NCBI GenBank assembly: GCA_900471515.1
Contig: UCFC01000020.1
Coordinates: 1-64,000 of the forward strand
Direction: 5' to 3'
Origin: Hyphomicrobiales bacterium
GTDB taxonomy: Bacteria > Pseudomonadota > Alphaproteobacteria > Rhizobiales > Rhizobiaceae
Length of the DNA: 64,000 bases
The notes under the pieces are model-generated. The model did no database searches and was not told where the DNA came from. It worked only from the letters and a program-made list of their open reading frames with translations. This document shows positions 42,900-53,418 of this stretch, one piece after another. The position numbers and the translations under genes were made by a program. How positions within the stretch are numbered: the first letter of the stretch is position 1; every line of letters starts with the position of its first letter.

Positions 42900-43349
42900 A
42901 TGACTCGTACCACCATGACCTATCCGCCGGTCGACGAACTGAAGGCCCAGGCAAGGCGCCTGCGCCAGGCCATGACCGAGCGCGGCAGCGAGATCACCCA
43001 TGCCGCCGCCCTGGAACTGGTCGCCCGCCAGCACGGCGCCCGCGACTGGAACACGCTTTCCGCCCTTGCCGCGAGGCCGAACGACAAGCCTTCGTCGCCG
43101 CTCTTCGTCGGCGCCCATATCAGCGGCCGCTACCTGAACCAGCCCTTCACCGGCAAGGTTCTGACGCTTTCGGCCGTTGCCGGCAGCGAATTCTACAGGA
43201 TCACCATCCATTTCGACGAACCCGTCGATGTCGTGACCTTCGAAAGCTTTTCGGCCTTCCGCCAGCGCATCCACGCCCAGATCGACGAGAACGGCGTCTC
43301 GCCGCGCAGGACCTCCAACGGCCTGCCGCATCTCGTTCTCGATATCTGA
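42900..43349 (+). CDS. Glyoxalase-superfamily-related small protein
   Basis: A 149-residue protein. The N-terminal half (DELKAQARRLRQAMTERG, then ITHAAALELVARQHGARDWNTLSA) is the helical domain annotated as a glyoxalase-related family. The C-terminal half is a beta-rich region with FDEPVDVVTFESFSAFRQRIHA. No catalytic residues can be assigned. ATG 42900. It lies 36 bases before the MATE gene, so the two may be co-transcribed. Confidence 0.65.
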   Translation: MTRTTMTYPPVDELKAQARRLRQAMTERGSEITHAAALELVARQHGARDWNTLSALAARPNDKPSSPLFVGAHISGRYLNQPFTGKVLTLSAVAGSEFYRITIHFDEPVDVVTFESFSAFRQRIHAQIDENGVSPRRTSNGLPHLVLDI

Positions 43350-43385
43350 CCGCCTGCCGCTGCCCGCAACACCCGGAATCCCCCC

Positions 43386-44753
43386 ATGACCTCACCTCCA
43401 GAAGCCAATGCCTTCCTGACCGGCCCGCTGCCTTCGGTCTTTGCCCGCACGGCTATGCCGGTCATCCTCATCACCACGGTCAACGGCCTGTTTGCCGTGG
43501 TGGACGCCTGTTTCCTCGGCGCCTATGTGGGCGCCGGCGCGCTTTCGGCCGTCACGCTCATCTTTCCCGGCCTGATGATGCTCGTTGCCCTGCAGTCGCT
43601 CGTCTCGAACGGCATGGCGAGCATTCTCGCCCGCGCGCTCGGCGGCGGCGATCGCGCTGCCGCTCGCCGCACCTTCGCGGCCGCCCATGCGCTGGCGATT
43701 GCCGTCGTGCTTGTCGTCAACGCGATCTACTGGACCGTCGGCTGGCGCATCGTCGACAATGTGGCGGCAGGCGATCTCGCCGTTGCCGAAAACGCCCGTA
43801 CCTTCATGGGCATCATGGTGGGTGCCGCGCCCGTCGCCTTCTTCCTGTCGCTCAATATCGACGCGCTGCGCAGCGAAGGCCGGATCGGCGTCATGACCGT
43901 GGTGATGCTGGCTGCGACGGCACTCAACATCGCCGCCAACTGGTTCTTCATGGCGATCCTGCAATGGGGCGTGGCCGGCTCGGCGCTGGGCTCCGTGCTG
44001 GCGCAGGCGATCTGCCTGCTTGCCGTCCTGGCCTGCCGCTTGCGCAAGGAAGACGCGCTGCGCCCGGCTGCCCGCTTTCCGCTTGCGCAATGGCGGCCGA
44101 TCCTCGCCCTCGGCGCGCCGATGAGCCTCGGTTTCATCGGCATCTCGCTCTGCTCGGCCGCCGTCATCTTCAACCTGTCGCTCTGGGGCGAGGGGGATTA
44201 CGTCGCGACCGTCGGCGCCTACGGCATCATCACCCGCGTCATGACCGTCGCCTATCTGCCGCTGCTCGGCCTCAACATCGCCTTCCAGACGATCTGCGGC
44301 AACAATTACGGTGCCGGGCTTGCCGGGCGTGTCGGCCGCAGCCTGCAGATCGCGCTCGTCGCAGCGCTCGTCTATTGCACCGGCGTCGAGATTGCGGTGG
44401 AACTGCTGGCAGGCCGCCTCGGCCATCTCTTCGTCGCCGATCCCGTCGTCATCGCCGAGGTCTCGCGCATCCTGCCCTGGACGGTCGGCGCCTATTTCCT
44501 GTTCGGTCAGACGGTGGTGCTGTCAGGCTATTTCCAGGCGATCGGCGATGCCAGGCGTGCTGCGGTCTTCGGCCTGTCGCGCGCCTATCTCTTCACGCTG
44601 CCGCTGACCTTCCTGCTGCCGCATGCTTTCGGCGAGATGGGTATCTGGATGGTGCCGGTCTTTGCCGAAGCCTGCATGTTCCTGCTCGCCCTTGCCGTGC
44701 TTGCGCGAAACGCAAAACGGCTCGGCTGGCGCTACGGTCTGCTGCCCGCGTGA
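43386..44753 (+). CDS. MATE-family efflux transporter
   Basis: A 455-residue polytopic protein with 12 TM helices in two six-helix bundles. It begins with PVILITTVNGLFAVVDACFLGAYVG and includes LNIAANWFFMAILQWGVAGSALG, typical of the bacterial MATE group. It would expel cationic drugs or metabolites using a Na+ or H+ gradient. ATG 43386. A strong hairpin follows. The substrate cannot be predicted. Confidence 0.9.
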   Translation: MTSPPEANAFLTGPLPSVFARTAMPVILITTVNGLFAVVDACFLGAYVGAGALSAVTLIFPGLMMLVALQSLVSNGMASILARALGGGDRAAARRTFAAAHALAIAVVLVVNAIYWTVGWRIVDNVAAGDLAVAENARTFMGIMVGAAPVAFFLSLNIDALRSEGRIGVMTVVMLAATALNIAANWFFMAILQWGVAGSALGSVLAQAICLLAVLACRLRKEDALRPAARFPLAQWRPILALGAPMSLGFIGISLCSAAVIFNLSLWGEGDYVATVGAYGIITRVMTVAYLPLLGLNIAFQTICGNNYGAGLAGRVGRSLQIALVAALVYCTGVEIAVELLAGRLGHLFVADPVVIAEVSRILPWTVGAYFLFGQTVVLSGYFQAIGDARRAAVFGLSRAYLFTLPLTFLLPHAFGEMGIWMVPVFAEACMFLLALAVLARNAKRLGWRYGLLPA

Positions 44754-44768
44754 AACGGGAAAGGGAAA

Positions 44769-44791
44769 GGCCGCGCTCTGCCGGCGCGGCC
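44769..44791. terminator. Terminator hairpin after the MATE gene
   Basis: Perfect 8-bp arms GGCCGCGC (44769-44776) and GCGCGGCC (44784-44791) lie between convergent MATE and small Cys-rich genes. Confidence 0.65.
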
Positions 44792-44797
44792 TCGCCT

Positions 44798-44953
44798 TCA
44801 ATCCTTGGCGGCGGGAGCCGATGCCGTCGCAGCCTCCGCCTCCCCAAGCGCCCGCGCGCATTCCTCGCAGCAGACCTCGACGGTCCTGCCGCCAAGCTTG
44901 ACGCTGATCGCGTCCGCCCCGAGTCCGCAGTCGCAGCATGTGGTCTTCTTCAT
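44798..44953 (-). CDS. Small Cys-rich putative metal-binding protein
   Basis: A 51-residue protein with a CCDCG cluster at residues 6-10 and a CCEEC cluster at about 28-32, followed by an Ala-rich tail. The two Cys clusters, about 18 residues apart, resemble a TRASH/zinc-ribbon-like metal site. ATG 44953 with GGAGG about 8 bases upstream supports translation. Unknown function; metal storage or sensing is inference. Confidence 0.6.
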   Translation of the reverse strand: MKKTTCCDCGLGADAISVKLGGRTVEVCCEECARALGEAEAATASAPAAKD

Positions 44954-45032
44954 CCTGTCATCCTCCGGTTGGCACCCCGTCCGGGGCAGGATGATAAGAC
45001 CGCGGCTCACCCTTGCGCGCTGTCGAATTCTT

Positions 45033-45067
45033 TAGAGCCTTTCCCGGTGAGATTGAAGCATTCTGCC
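45033..45067. repeat. Fragment of a rhizobial intergenic repeat
   Basis: TAGAGCCTTTCC..GTGAGATTGAA is a short match to the TAGAGC-type intergenic repeat family seen at 18481 and 30315, in the spacer upstream of the small Cys-rich gene. Confidence 0.4.
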
Positions 45068-45165
45068 CGACCAGGTTTGTGTCAGGGCAAAGTCGCGCGC
45101 TAATGGAAACAAGCGATTGGATACTTTCGTCAGTCTCATGATATCCGGAATTGTCCACAGCTGGC

Positions 45166-45963
45166 CTAAGCCTTCAGCAGCCACTCGTGCTCGGGCGCAT
45201 TGTAGAATTTCCAGATGCGCTTCGGCCCGGCCATGACATTGAGATAATAAAGATCGTAGCCATGCGTCGCCGCGCAGGGGTGGTAGCCTTTCGGCACGAG
45301 CGTCACGTCGCCGTCTTCGACCACCATCGCCTCGTCGAGCGAGCGGTCGTCGGTATAGACGCGCTGGAAGCCGAAGCCCTGCGGCGGGTTGAGGCGGTGG
45401 TAATAGGTCTCCTCCAGCATGCTTTCATGCGGAAGATTGTCCTGGTCGTGCTTGTGCGGCGGATAGGAAGACGTATGCCCGCCGGGCGTGATGACCTCGA
45501 CGACGAGCAGCGAATGCGCCGAACTGTCGTCCTCCGGCATGATATTGTTGACATAGCGCACGTTGGTGCCCTTGCCGCGCGTCAGCGGCGGATGCGTGCC
45601 GGGCGGAATGGCCTTGGCCTCGTAGGTGCCGCCGCCGGGGGCCGAGCAGACGGCAAGCTCGAGATCGGTCTCGGCCGTGACGGACCAAGTTGATTCCATC
45701 GGGATATAAAGCGCGTGCGGCGCCCCGTCGAAGGGGCTCATGCGCTCGCCGAGCGTGCCGAAATCCTTCGTGCCGGCCGAAGCCTTGCCCTTGCCGCTCA
45801 CCCAGACGAGGCAGATCTCGCGCTCGCCGGTTTCCCCCGAAGCCGTTTCGCCGGGCTTCAGGCGATAGAGGTCGAAGCCGACATAGGTCCAGCCGGCGCT
45901 TTCCGGCGTCACATGCGTGACGCGGCCGGTCTTGCCGGAGGGTTTTACCTTGAGGTTTGGCAT
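45166..45963 (-). CDS. iolB: 5-deoxy-glucuronate isomerase
   Basis: A 265-residue bicupin that isomerises 5-deoxy-glucuronate to 2-deoxy-5-keto-gluconate in myo-inositol breakdown. Metal-site motifs SSYPPHKHDQDNLPHESMLEETYYHRL and GYHPCAATHGYDLYYLNVMAG are present (shown as known family blocks in the C-terminal cupin). ATG 45963. It is last in the iolC-D-E-B group, all on the minus strand. Confidence 0.95.
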   Translation of the reverse strand: MPNLKVKPSGKTGRVTHVTPESAGWTYVGFDLYRLKPGETASGETGEREICLVWVSGKGKASAGTKDFGTLGERMSPFDGAPHALYIPMESTWSVTAETDLELAVCSAPGGGTYEAKAIPPGTHPPLTRGKGTNVRYVNNIMPEDDSSAHSLLVVEVITPGGHTSSYPPHKHDQDNLPHESMLEETYYHRLNPPQGFGFQRVYTDDRSLDEAMVVEDGDVTLVPKGYHPCAATHGYDLYYLNVMAGPKRIWKFYNAPEHEWLLKA

Positions 45964-45999
45964 TGGTGTTTCTCCTCCTGAATTGGTGCGAGCCGCCTC

Positions 46000-46045
46000 C
46001 TTCTCCCCGTCGGGGAGAAGGTGCCCGAAGGGCGGATGAGGGGGC
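46000..46045. repeat. Rhizobial palindromic repeat between iolE and iolB
   Basis: Inverted arms CTTCTCCCCG / CGGGGAGAAG (46000-46020) are followed by GTGCCCGAAGGGCGGATGAG. This boilerplate palindrome is common in rhizobial intergenic DNA. It would form a strong hairpin in the iol transcript. Confidence 0.7.
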
Positions 46046-46075
46046 TTCTTGCTCCAGCGATTCCTGTTGGCAGGT

Positions 46076-46993
46076 TTACCCCTTCGGGAAACCTTCGGTC
46101 TCCACCGTATAACCGGCCGCCGTCATCACGCGCATCAATTCCGCATGGCCGATCTCGGCCATCTTCTGCGGCGGCGCCTTGCGCGGGTCCTGCTCGGCTT
46201 CGACGACGAACCAGCCTTCATAACCGTAATCGGCAAAGCGCTGGACGATGGCGCCGAAATCAAGCGAGCCGTCACCCGGCACGGTGAAGGCGCCGAGCGC
46301 CACCGCGTCGAGGAAGGATTGTTTGCTGCGGTCGAGCCCGTCGACCACGGCCTTGCGGATATCCTTCACATGCACATGGTTGATGCGGGCGTGGTGCTTG
46401 TCGATGGCGCGCAGCACGTCGCCGCCGGCAAAGGCCAGGTGCCCGGCATCGAGCAGCAGCGGAATGCCGGCGCCCGAATTCTTCATGAAGGCATCGAGTT
46501 CCGGCTCGGTCTCGACGACGGCCGCCATATGGTGGTGGTAGGAAAGCGGCATGCCCTGATCGGCGCACCATTCACCGAATTCGGTGACGCGGCGCGCATA
46601 GGCCTTCATCTCGTCGTCGGCCAGCCGCGGCTTGGTCGCAAGCGGCTTCGAGCGGTCGCCCTGGATCGAGCGGCCGACTTCGCCATAGACGATGCAGGGC
46701 GCGTTGACCGCCTTGAACAGCTCGATCATCGGCGCGATGCGGTCCTTGTTGGCGGCAAGCTCTTCGTTGACCAGCGTGCCGGAAAACCAGCCGCCGCAGA
46801 GCGTCACGTCGGCGGCGCGCAGGATCGGCAGCATCTCCTCGGGGTTGCTCGGGAAGCGGCGGCCCTGTTCCATGCCGGTGAAGCCGGCGCTGCGGGACTG
46901 GCGCAGGCATTCTTCCAGCGAAACGTCGTCGCTGAGTTCAGGAAGGTCGTCGTTCCACCAGGCGATGGGCGACATGCCGAGTTTGGCCTTCAT
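46076..46993 (-). CDS. iolE: myo-inosose-2 dehydratase
   Basis: A 305-residue TIM-barrel (xylose isomerase-like) enzyme that dehydrates 2-keto-myo-inositol to the diketone substrate of IolD. It shows GMSPIAWWNDDLPELS at the N-terminus, and later PLLLDAGHLAFAGGD, INHVHVKDIR and YEGWFVVEAEQDPRKAPP with acidic and His metal ligands. ATG 46993 is chosen with GAGGAG upstream. It lies 66 bases after iolD. Confidence 0.95.
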   Translation of the reverse strand: MKAKLGMSPIAWWNDDLPELSDDVSLEECLRQSRSAGFTGMEQGRRFPSNPEEMLPILRAADVTLCGGWFSGTLVNEELAANKDRIAPMIELFKAVNAPCIVYGEVGRSIQGDRSKPLATKPRLADDEMKAYARRVTEFGEWCADQGMPLSYHHHMAAVVETEPELDAFMKNSGAGIPLLLDAGHLAFAGGDVLRAIDKHHARINHVHVKDIRKAVVDGLDRSKQSFLDAVALGAFTVPGDGSLDFGAIVQRFADYGYEGWFVVEAEQDPRKAPPQKMAEIGHAELMRVMTAAGYTVETEGFPKG

Positions 46994-47059
46994 CGATAGT
47001 CTCCTCAAATAAAGTGCGCAGGAGCGCTGCCGCTCCTGCGGAAAATGACAGCAAACGGA

Positions 47060-48910
<1,851 letters not shown>

Positions 48911-48949
48911 CGGGTCCTCCCGAACCTTCGCTCTATCTGTTTTCCCGCC

Positions 48950-49098
48950 CAACCCTTCCCCGCGAGGGGGAGGGGCTAACCCGCCGGCTCTCCGCATTTT
49001 CGCCGCAACGTTTCATCCAGAGGACGCTTGCTGTGGCGTTAGGCGGTGCTCCAGGTTAAGTCCCTCCCCCTTGTGGGGAGGGGTTGGGGAGGGGCCTA
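48950..49098. repeat. GC-rich repeats between iolC and iolD
   Basis: Two related purine/pyrimidine-rich blocks occur: CCCTTCCCCGCGAGGGGGAG (about 48953-48972) and CCCTCCCCCTTGTGGGGAGG (about 49062-49081), each with inverted arms. The rest of the 198-bp iolC-iolD spacer contains nothing else recognised. Such blocks recur in rhizobial intergenic regions. Confidence 0.6.
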
Positions 49099-49108
49099 AA
49101 TTCTGCGC

Positions 49109-51043
49109 CTACTGAAGCCCGCGCGTTTTCAGCCAGGCCTCCGTCAATTGCTTGAAGCGGCCGGCCATGTCGGCAATCGCTTCCTCGTCGTTGATCCTGC
49201 CCGAAAGCCAGCCGCGCGCCGCTTCCGCAAAGATCGTGCGGCCGACCGCAAAACCCTTGACCGAAGGGGCGGCCAGCGTCGCCTCGAAACCCTTCACCAG
49301 CTCGTCGGCGGGAGCCTCGAGCCCGAGCAGCACGATCCCGCGGCACCAAGGATCGTTTCTGGCGATCACGGCATCGATTTTCTTCCAGGCGCCGGCAGAT
49401 GCCTGCGGCTCCAGCTTCCACCAGTCGGGCTTGATGCCGAGCGCGTAGAGTTCCTCGAGCGCCGTCGAGACCGTATCGTCGGTCAGCGGCCCGTTCTTGC
49501 TGGAGATGATCTCCACCAATAGCTCGCGGCCGACCTTGCGCGCGGCCTCGAAGAGCGTGCGCAGCTTCTCCTGCTGCTCGCTCTTCAGCGCGGCCGGATC
49601 GTCCGGATGGTAGAAGCACAGGCACTTGATGCAATGGCCGAGCGGCCATTCGACCAGCTGCGAGCCGATATCCTGGCTGAATTCGAAACGCAGCGGCTTG
49701 GAGCCGGGAAGCTCGACGGGCCGGCCGATCCAGGTGAAATCCTTCTTGGCCGCATCGAAAAAGGCGTCGCGGCCGAAGCGCTCGTCGATCAGCATGCCGT
49801 AGCCCCTGCGGCCGTCGGCGACGCGGGCGGCGGCTTCCACCGCCAGCCGCTTGAACGCGACGATCCGCTTGTAGTCGACGCCGAGTTCGTCGCACACGCT
49901 TGTCAGCTGCGAACGATGGTCGATGGCAAGCGCCATCAGCAGCGGGATATCGCCCTTGCGGGTCGAGGCCCAGTGGATGTGGTTGATCGCCTCGTCCTTG
50001 CGCAGCGCGCGATGTTTGCTGCCGGTTTTCAGGAAGAAGTCGAGCTCCGCCCAGGTCGGATATTCCGGCGAGCAGAGCAGGCGGGAAACGGCAAAGGCGC
50101 CGCAGGCATTCGCCCAGGTCGCGCAGGTCTTGAGCGGCTCGCCTTTCAGCCATCCGCGCAGCAGGCCGGACATGAAGGCGTCGCCGGCGCCGAGCACGTT
50201 GAACACCTCGATCGGGAAACCCTGGCCGACGATCCCGTCTTCCAGATTGTCGCTGATCGGGCCGTCATAGACGATGCAGCCCATCGCCCCGCGCTTCAGG
50301 ACGATGGTCGCGGGCGACAGGCGGCGGATCTCCTTCAGCGCGCCGAGAACGTCGTCGGCGCCCGACGCAATCAGGATTTCCTCTTCCGTGCCGACGATGA
50401 GGTCGCAATCGGGAAGCGTCTCCTTCATCTTCGAGGAAACCCGGTCGGACTTCACGTAGCGCTCGAAACCCTCGGCATGGCCGGCAAGGCCCCACAGGTT
50501 CGGACGGTAGTCGATGTCGAAGATCACCTTGCGGCCGTTGGCCTTGGCAAGCCGGATCGCCTTGCGCTGGGCGGCTTCCGTGTTCGGGCGGGAGAAATGC
50601 GTGCCCGAAACCAGCACGGCGCGCGAGGAGCGGATGAAATCCTCGTCGATATCGCCTTCGTCGAGCGCCATGTCGGCGCAGTCGGACCGGTAGAAGATCA
50701 TCGGCGAGACGCCTTCGGCCTCGACCGCCAGCAGCACCAGCGCCGTCAGCCGCTCCCTGTCGGTCTTGATGCCCTTCGTCTCCACGCCTTCGCGCGCCGA
50801 CTGCTCGATGATGAAGCGGCCCATCTGCTCGTCGCCGACGCGGGTAATCAGCGCCGATTTCAGCCCGAGCCGCGCCGTGCCGATGGCGATATTGGCCGGG
50901 CAGCCGCCGACGGACTTGGCGAACGAACCGATATCTTCCAGCCGCGAACCGATCTGCTGGCCGTAGAGATCGACGGAAGAGCGGCCAATGGTGATCACGT
51001 CGAGCGTCGGCTCCGGCTGTTCGCCAGGATTCGATTGTACCAT
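49109..51043 (-). CDS. iolC: Bifunctional 5-dehydro-2-deoxygluconokinase / DUF2090 aldolase-like fusion
   Basis: A 644-residue fusion. The N-terminal half (about 1-330) is a PfkB-family sugar kinase with DVITIGRSSVDLYG, GGCPANIAIG, and the catalytic block NVLGAGDAFMSGLLRG (Asp base). The C-terminal half (about 340-640) is a DUF2090/IolJ-like aldolase fold with LLMALAIDHRSQL and RGIVLLGLEAP. It would phosphorylate 2-deoxy-5-ketogluconate and cleave the product, two consecutive steps of inositol breakdown. ATG 51043 gives better spacing to GGAGG than ATG 51046. Two IolR-like operators lie upstream. Confidence 0.93.
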   Translation of the reverse strand: MVQSNPGEQPEPTLDVITIGRSSVDLYGQQIGSRLEDIGSFAKSVGGCPANIAIGTARLGLKSALITRVGDEQMGRFIIEQSAREGVETKGIKTDRERLTALVLLAVEAEGVSPMIFYRSDCADMALDEGDIDEDFIRSSRAVLVSGTHFSRPNTEAAQRKAIRLAKANGRKVIFDIDYRPNLWGLAGHAEGFERYVKSDRVSSKMKETLPDCDLIVGTEEEILIASGADDVLGALKEIRRLSPATIVLKRGAMGCIVYDGPISDNLEDGIVGQGFPIEVFNVLGAGDAFMSGLLRGWLKGEPLKTCATWANACGAFAVSRLLCSPEYPTWAELDFFLKTGSKHRALRKDEAINHIHWASTRKGDIPLLMALAIDHRSQLTSVCDELGVDYKRIVAFKRLAVEAAARVADGRRGYGMLIDERFGRDAFFDAAKKDFTWIGRPVELPGSKPLRFEFSQDIGSQLVEWPLGHCIKCLCFYHPDDPAALKSEQQEKLRTLFEAARKVGRELLVEIISSKNGPLTDDTVSTALEELYALGIKPDWWKLEPQASAGAWKKIDAVIARNDPWCRGIVLLGLEAPADELVKGFEATLAAPSVKGFAVGRTIFAEAARGWLSGRINDEEAIADMAGRFKQLTEAWLKTRGLQ

Positions 51044-51099
51044 CATGTCCTCCCGCTAGATTTTTACGCGGCCTGGACCGTCCGCGAATTTTGAATAAT

Positions 51100-51143
51100 G
51101 AAACATCGGTTCCGTCTCTTTGTCAATTCGGAATGTTTATTCC
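51100..51143. promoter_or_regulatory. Two IolR-type operator sites upstream of iolC
   Basis: A perfect GGAA-TGTTTA-TTCC (51130-51143) matches the GGAA-N6-TTCC motif reported for Sinorhizobium IolR (from memory). GAAA-CATCGG-TTCC (51100-51113) is a one-mismatch copy. Centres are 30 bp apart, about three helical turns. The perfect site overlaps the iolR stop codon (51137-51139). Confidence 0.7.
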
Positions 51144-52009
51144 ATTTTGGTCTTTACGGGTTTTGAATGCTGCAATTTGCGCCGCCGCTCGGCAATGGCA
51201 ACCGGCAGCGCCATGGTCAGCGCCATGGAGGCCGAGAGCGAGCGGAAGCCGGCGAAATCGGCCTCGGCGATTTCGAACCAGTGCGTGGCGCAGGCCGCCA
51301 GCGGCGAAAAGGCCGAATCGGTGATGGCGATGACAGGCACGCCGCGATCGGCCAGTTCCTGGCTCTGGTTGAGGCTGTCGGCCGCATAGGGCGAGAAGCT
51401 CGCCGCGATCGCCGCGTCGCGCGGCGTGGCGAACTGCACCATTTCCGGATCGACGCCGTTCGGCGAGGCGACGATCTGGTGGCGGATATTGAGCTTGGAA
51501 AAGGCGTAGGTCATGTGCGCCGTCAGCGGATAGGAGCGCCGCTTGGCAATGAGGTAGATGGTCTCGGCCGCCGCCAGGATATCGACCGCCTTGGCGAAAG
51601 TATCGGTCTGCACGGTGGCCGCAAGCCGGTTCACCGATTGGCTGGCCGCTGAGATGAAGCCGGTCAGAAGCGTCGCATCCTCGTCGTCCCCGCCCGACTG
51701 TTCCAGCGTGACGAGGCGTTCCTCGTAGCTCAACGTCCGGTCGCGCAGCCGCTCGCGGAAAATGCTCTGCAGGTCGGAAAAGCCCTCGTAGCCGAGATGG
51801 TGGGCAAGGCGCACCAGCGTCGAGGGCTGCACGTCCGAGGCGGCGGCAATGCTTGCCGTCGTGCCGAAGGCGATCTCGTCGGGATTGGCGAGCGCAAAGG
51901 CGGCGACCTGGGCCAGCCGTTTCGGCATGCTTGCTTTCCGTTCGATGATCGTACTGCGCAGGCTTTCGAAATCGCGCGGCACCCGCGCTCTCTGGGGGTC
52001 ACTATCCAT
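51137..52009 (-). CDS. iolR: RpiR-family regulator of inositol catabolism
   Basis: A 290-residue RpiR-type repressor. The N-terminal HTH_6 domain (IIERKASMPKRLAQVAAFAL and DVQPSTLVRLAHHLGYEGFSDLQ) is followed by a SIS sugar-phosphate-binding domain (about 130-280, with AKRRSYPLTAHM and VPVIAITDSAFSPLAAC). ATG 52009. Its position directly upstream of and co-directional with iolCDEB is that of rhizobial IolR, which is released by an inositol intermediate. It is divergent from a Gfo/Idh dehydrogenase gene. Confidence 0.9.
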   Translation of the reverse strand: MDSDPQRARVPRDFESLRSTIIERKASMPKRLAQVAAFALANPDEIAFGTTASIAAASDVQPSTLVRLAHHLGYEGFSDLQSIFRERLRDRTLSYEERLVTLEQSGGDDEDATLLTGFISAASQSVNRLAATVQTDTFAKAVDILAAAETIYLIAKRRSYPLTAHMTYAFSKLNIRHQIVASPNGVDPEMVQFATPRDAAIAASFSPYAADSLNQSQELADRGVPVIAITDSAFSPLAACATHWFEIAEADFAGFRSLSASMALTMALPVAIAERRRKLQHSKPVKTKME

Positions 52010-52027
52010 GCTGGCGGCTCAGAAGAT

Positions 52028-52183
52028 GAAACAAATATTCCATAATTCGGAGCATAAACGATTTCCGCGAAGCCGCCTAATTGTTTTTAATAGGCTGAAA
52101 ATCAAGGGTTTTGGACAGTTTTGCAAGGGGCGGGACGAAATGATGCATCAGGGCCTGCTTGTCAAAATGATCCAAATATTCCA
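52028..52183. promoter_or_regulatory. Candidate degenerate IolR sites in the iolR/dehydrogenase spacer
   Basis: The identical 11-mer CAAATATTCCA occurs at 52032-52042 and 52173-52183. The first copy sits in GAAA-CAAATA-TTCC (52028-52041), one mismatch from GGAA-N6-TTCC. The second (GATC-CAAATA-TTCC, 52169-52182) keeps only the right half-site. They flank the two divergent starts. Confidence 0.45.
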
Positions 52184-52216
52184 AAAATCCTGCGGATTTG
52201 AGGAGGAGACCCTGAC

Positions 52217-53332
52217 ATGAAGCCACTCGGCATCGGTTTGATCGGCACCGGATACATGGGCAAGTGCCATGCGCTGGCATGGAACGCGGTGAAAACGGTG
52301 TTCGGCGATGTCGAGCGCCCGCGCCTCGTCCATCTTGCCGAAGCGAATGCCGAACTGGCAAGCGCCCGCGCCAGCGAATTCGGCTTCGAGAAGGCGACGG
52401 CCGACTGGCGGGCGCTGATTGCCGATCCGGACGTCGATGTCGTCTCCGTCACCACGCCCAACCAGTTCCACGCCGAAATGGCGATCGCCGCGCTGGAGGC
52501 CGGCAAGCATGTCTGGTGCGAAAAGCCGATGGCGCCTGCCTATGCCGATGCCGAACGCATGCTGCAGGTGGCAAGGCGATCCGGCAAGGTGGCCGTGCTC
52601 GGCTACAATTATATCCAGAACCCCCTCATGCGGCATATCAAGAGGCTGGTCGGCGAAGGCGCGATCGGCGCCGTCAACCATGTCCGCGTCGAAATGGACG
52701 AGGATTTCATGGCCGATCCCGACGCGCTCTTCTATTGGAAGAGCGAGCTTTCGGCCGGCTACGGCGCGCTCGACGATTTCGCCGTCCATCCGCTCTCGCT
52801 GCTCTGGTATCTCTTCGGCCATGTCGAAGCCGTCGCCACCGATATGGTCAGGCCCTATGCCGATCGCCCCTTGAAGGAAGGCGGCCGCCGGCCGGTGGAG
52901 AATCACGATGCGGCCAACGTGCTGATGCGCCTTGGCGGCGGCATCTCCGCCGTGCTCATGGCCAACCGTGCCGCCTGGGGCCGCAAGGGCCGCATCGCGC
53001 TGCAGATCTACGGCTCGAAAGGCTCCATCCTCTACGATCAGGAACGCATGAACGAATTCGAGCTCTATCAGGCCGAAGGGCGCGGCTCCGAGCAGGGCTT
53101 CCGCAAGATACTGGCAGCCCCCGCCCATCAGCCCTACGATCGCTTCATTCCGGCCCCCGGCCACGGCCTCGGCTTCAATGACTTGAAGATCATCGAATGC
53201 CGCGAGCTGATCCGCGCGATTTCGGGAGAGCCGGCGTCTATCGTGACATTCGAAGACGGTCTCAGGATAGAGAAGTCGGTTCATGCCATGGCACAGTCCT
53301 TCCATGAGCGCCGCTGGATCGAGATCGGCTGA
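52217..53332 (+). CDS. Gfo/Idh/MocA-family oxidoreductase, probable inositol-related dehydrogenase
   Basis: A 371-residue NAD(P)-dependent dehydrogenase. The Rossmann motif is GLIGTGYMGKCHA. The EKP motif appears as VWCEKPMAPAYADAE, and the substrate-domain His/Asp block is YGALDDFAVHPLSLLWYLFG. Divergent from iolR and adjacent to the iol operon, it is likely an inositol-isomer or inosose dehydrogenase. The primary iolG and iolA are not in this window. ATG 52217 after GAGGAGACCC. Confidence 0.88.
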   Translation: MKPLGIGLIGTGYMGKCHALAWNAVKTVFGDVERPRLVHLAEANAELASARASEFGFEKATADWRALIADPDVDVVSVTTPNQFHAEMAIAALEAGKHVWCEKPMAPAYADAERMLQVARRSGKVAVLGYNYIQNPLMRHIKRLVGEGAIGAVNHVRVEMDEDFMADPDALFYWKSELSAGYGALDDFAVHPLSLLWYLFGHVEAVATDMVRPYADRPLKEGGRRPVENHDAANVLMRLGGGISAVLMANRAAWGRKGRIALQIYGSKGSILYDQERMNEFELYQAEGRGSEQGFRKILAAPAHQPYDRFIPAPGHGLGFNDLKIIECRELIRAISGEPASIVTFEDGLRIEKSVHAMAQSFHERRWIEIG

Positions 53333-53418
53333 GGCCGGACCCTCGCTTGCGTTGACGGCGCCTGGGGCAGGGGATAGGCCTTGTCCCTGTTGAAAAGCTG
53401 AAATTCGGGAGTGAGATC

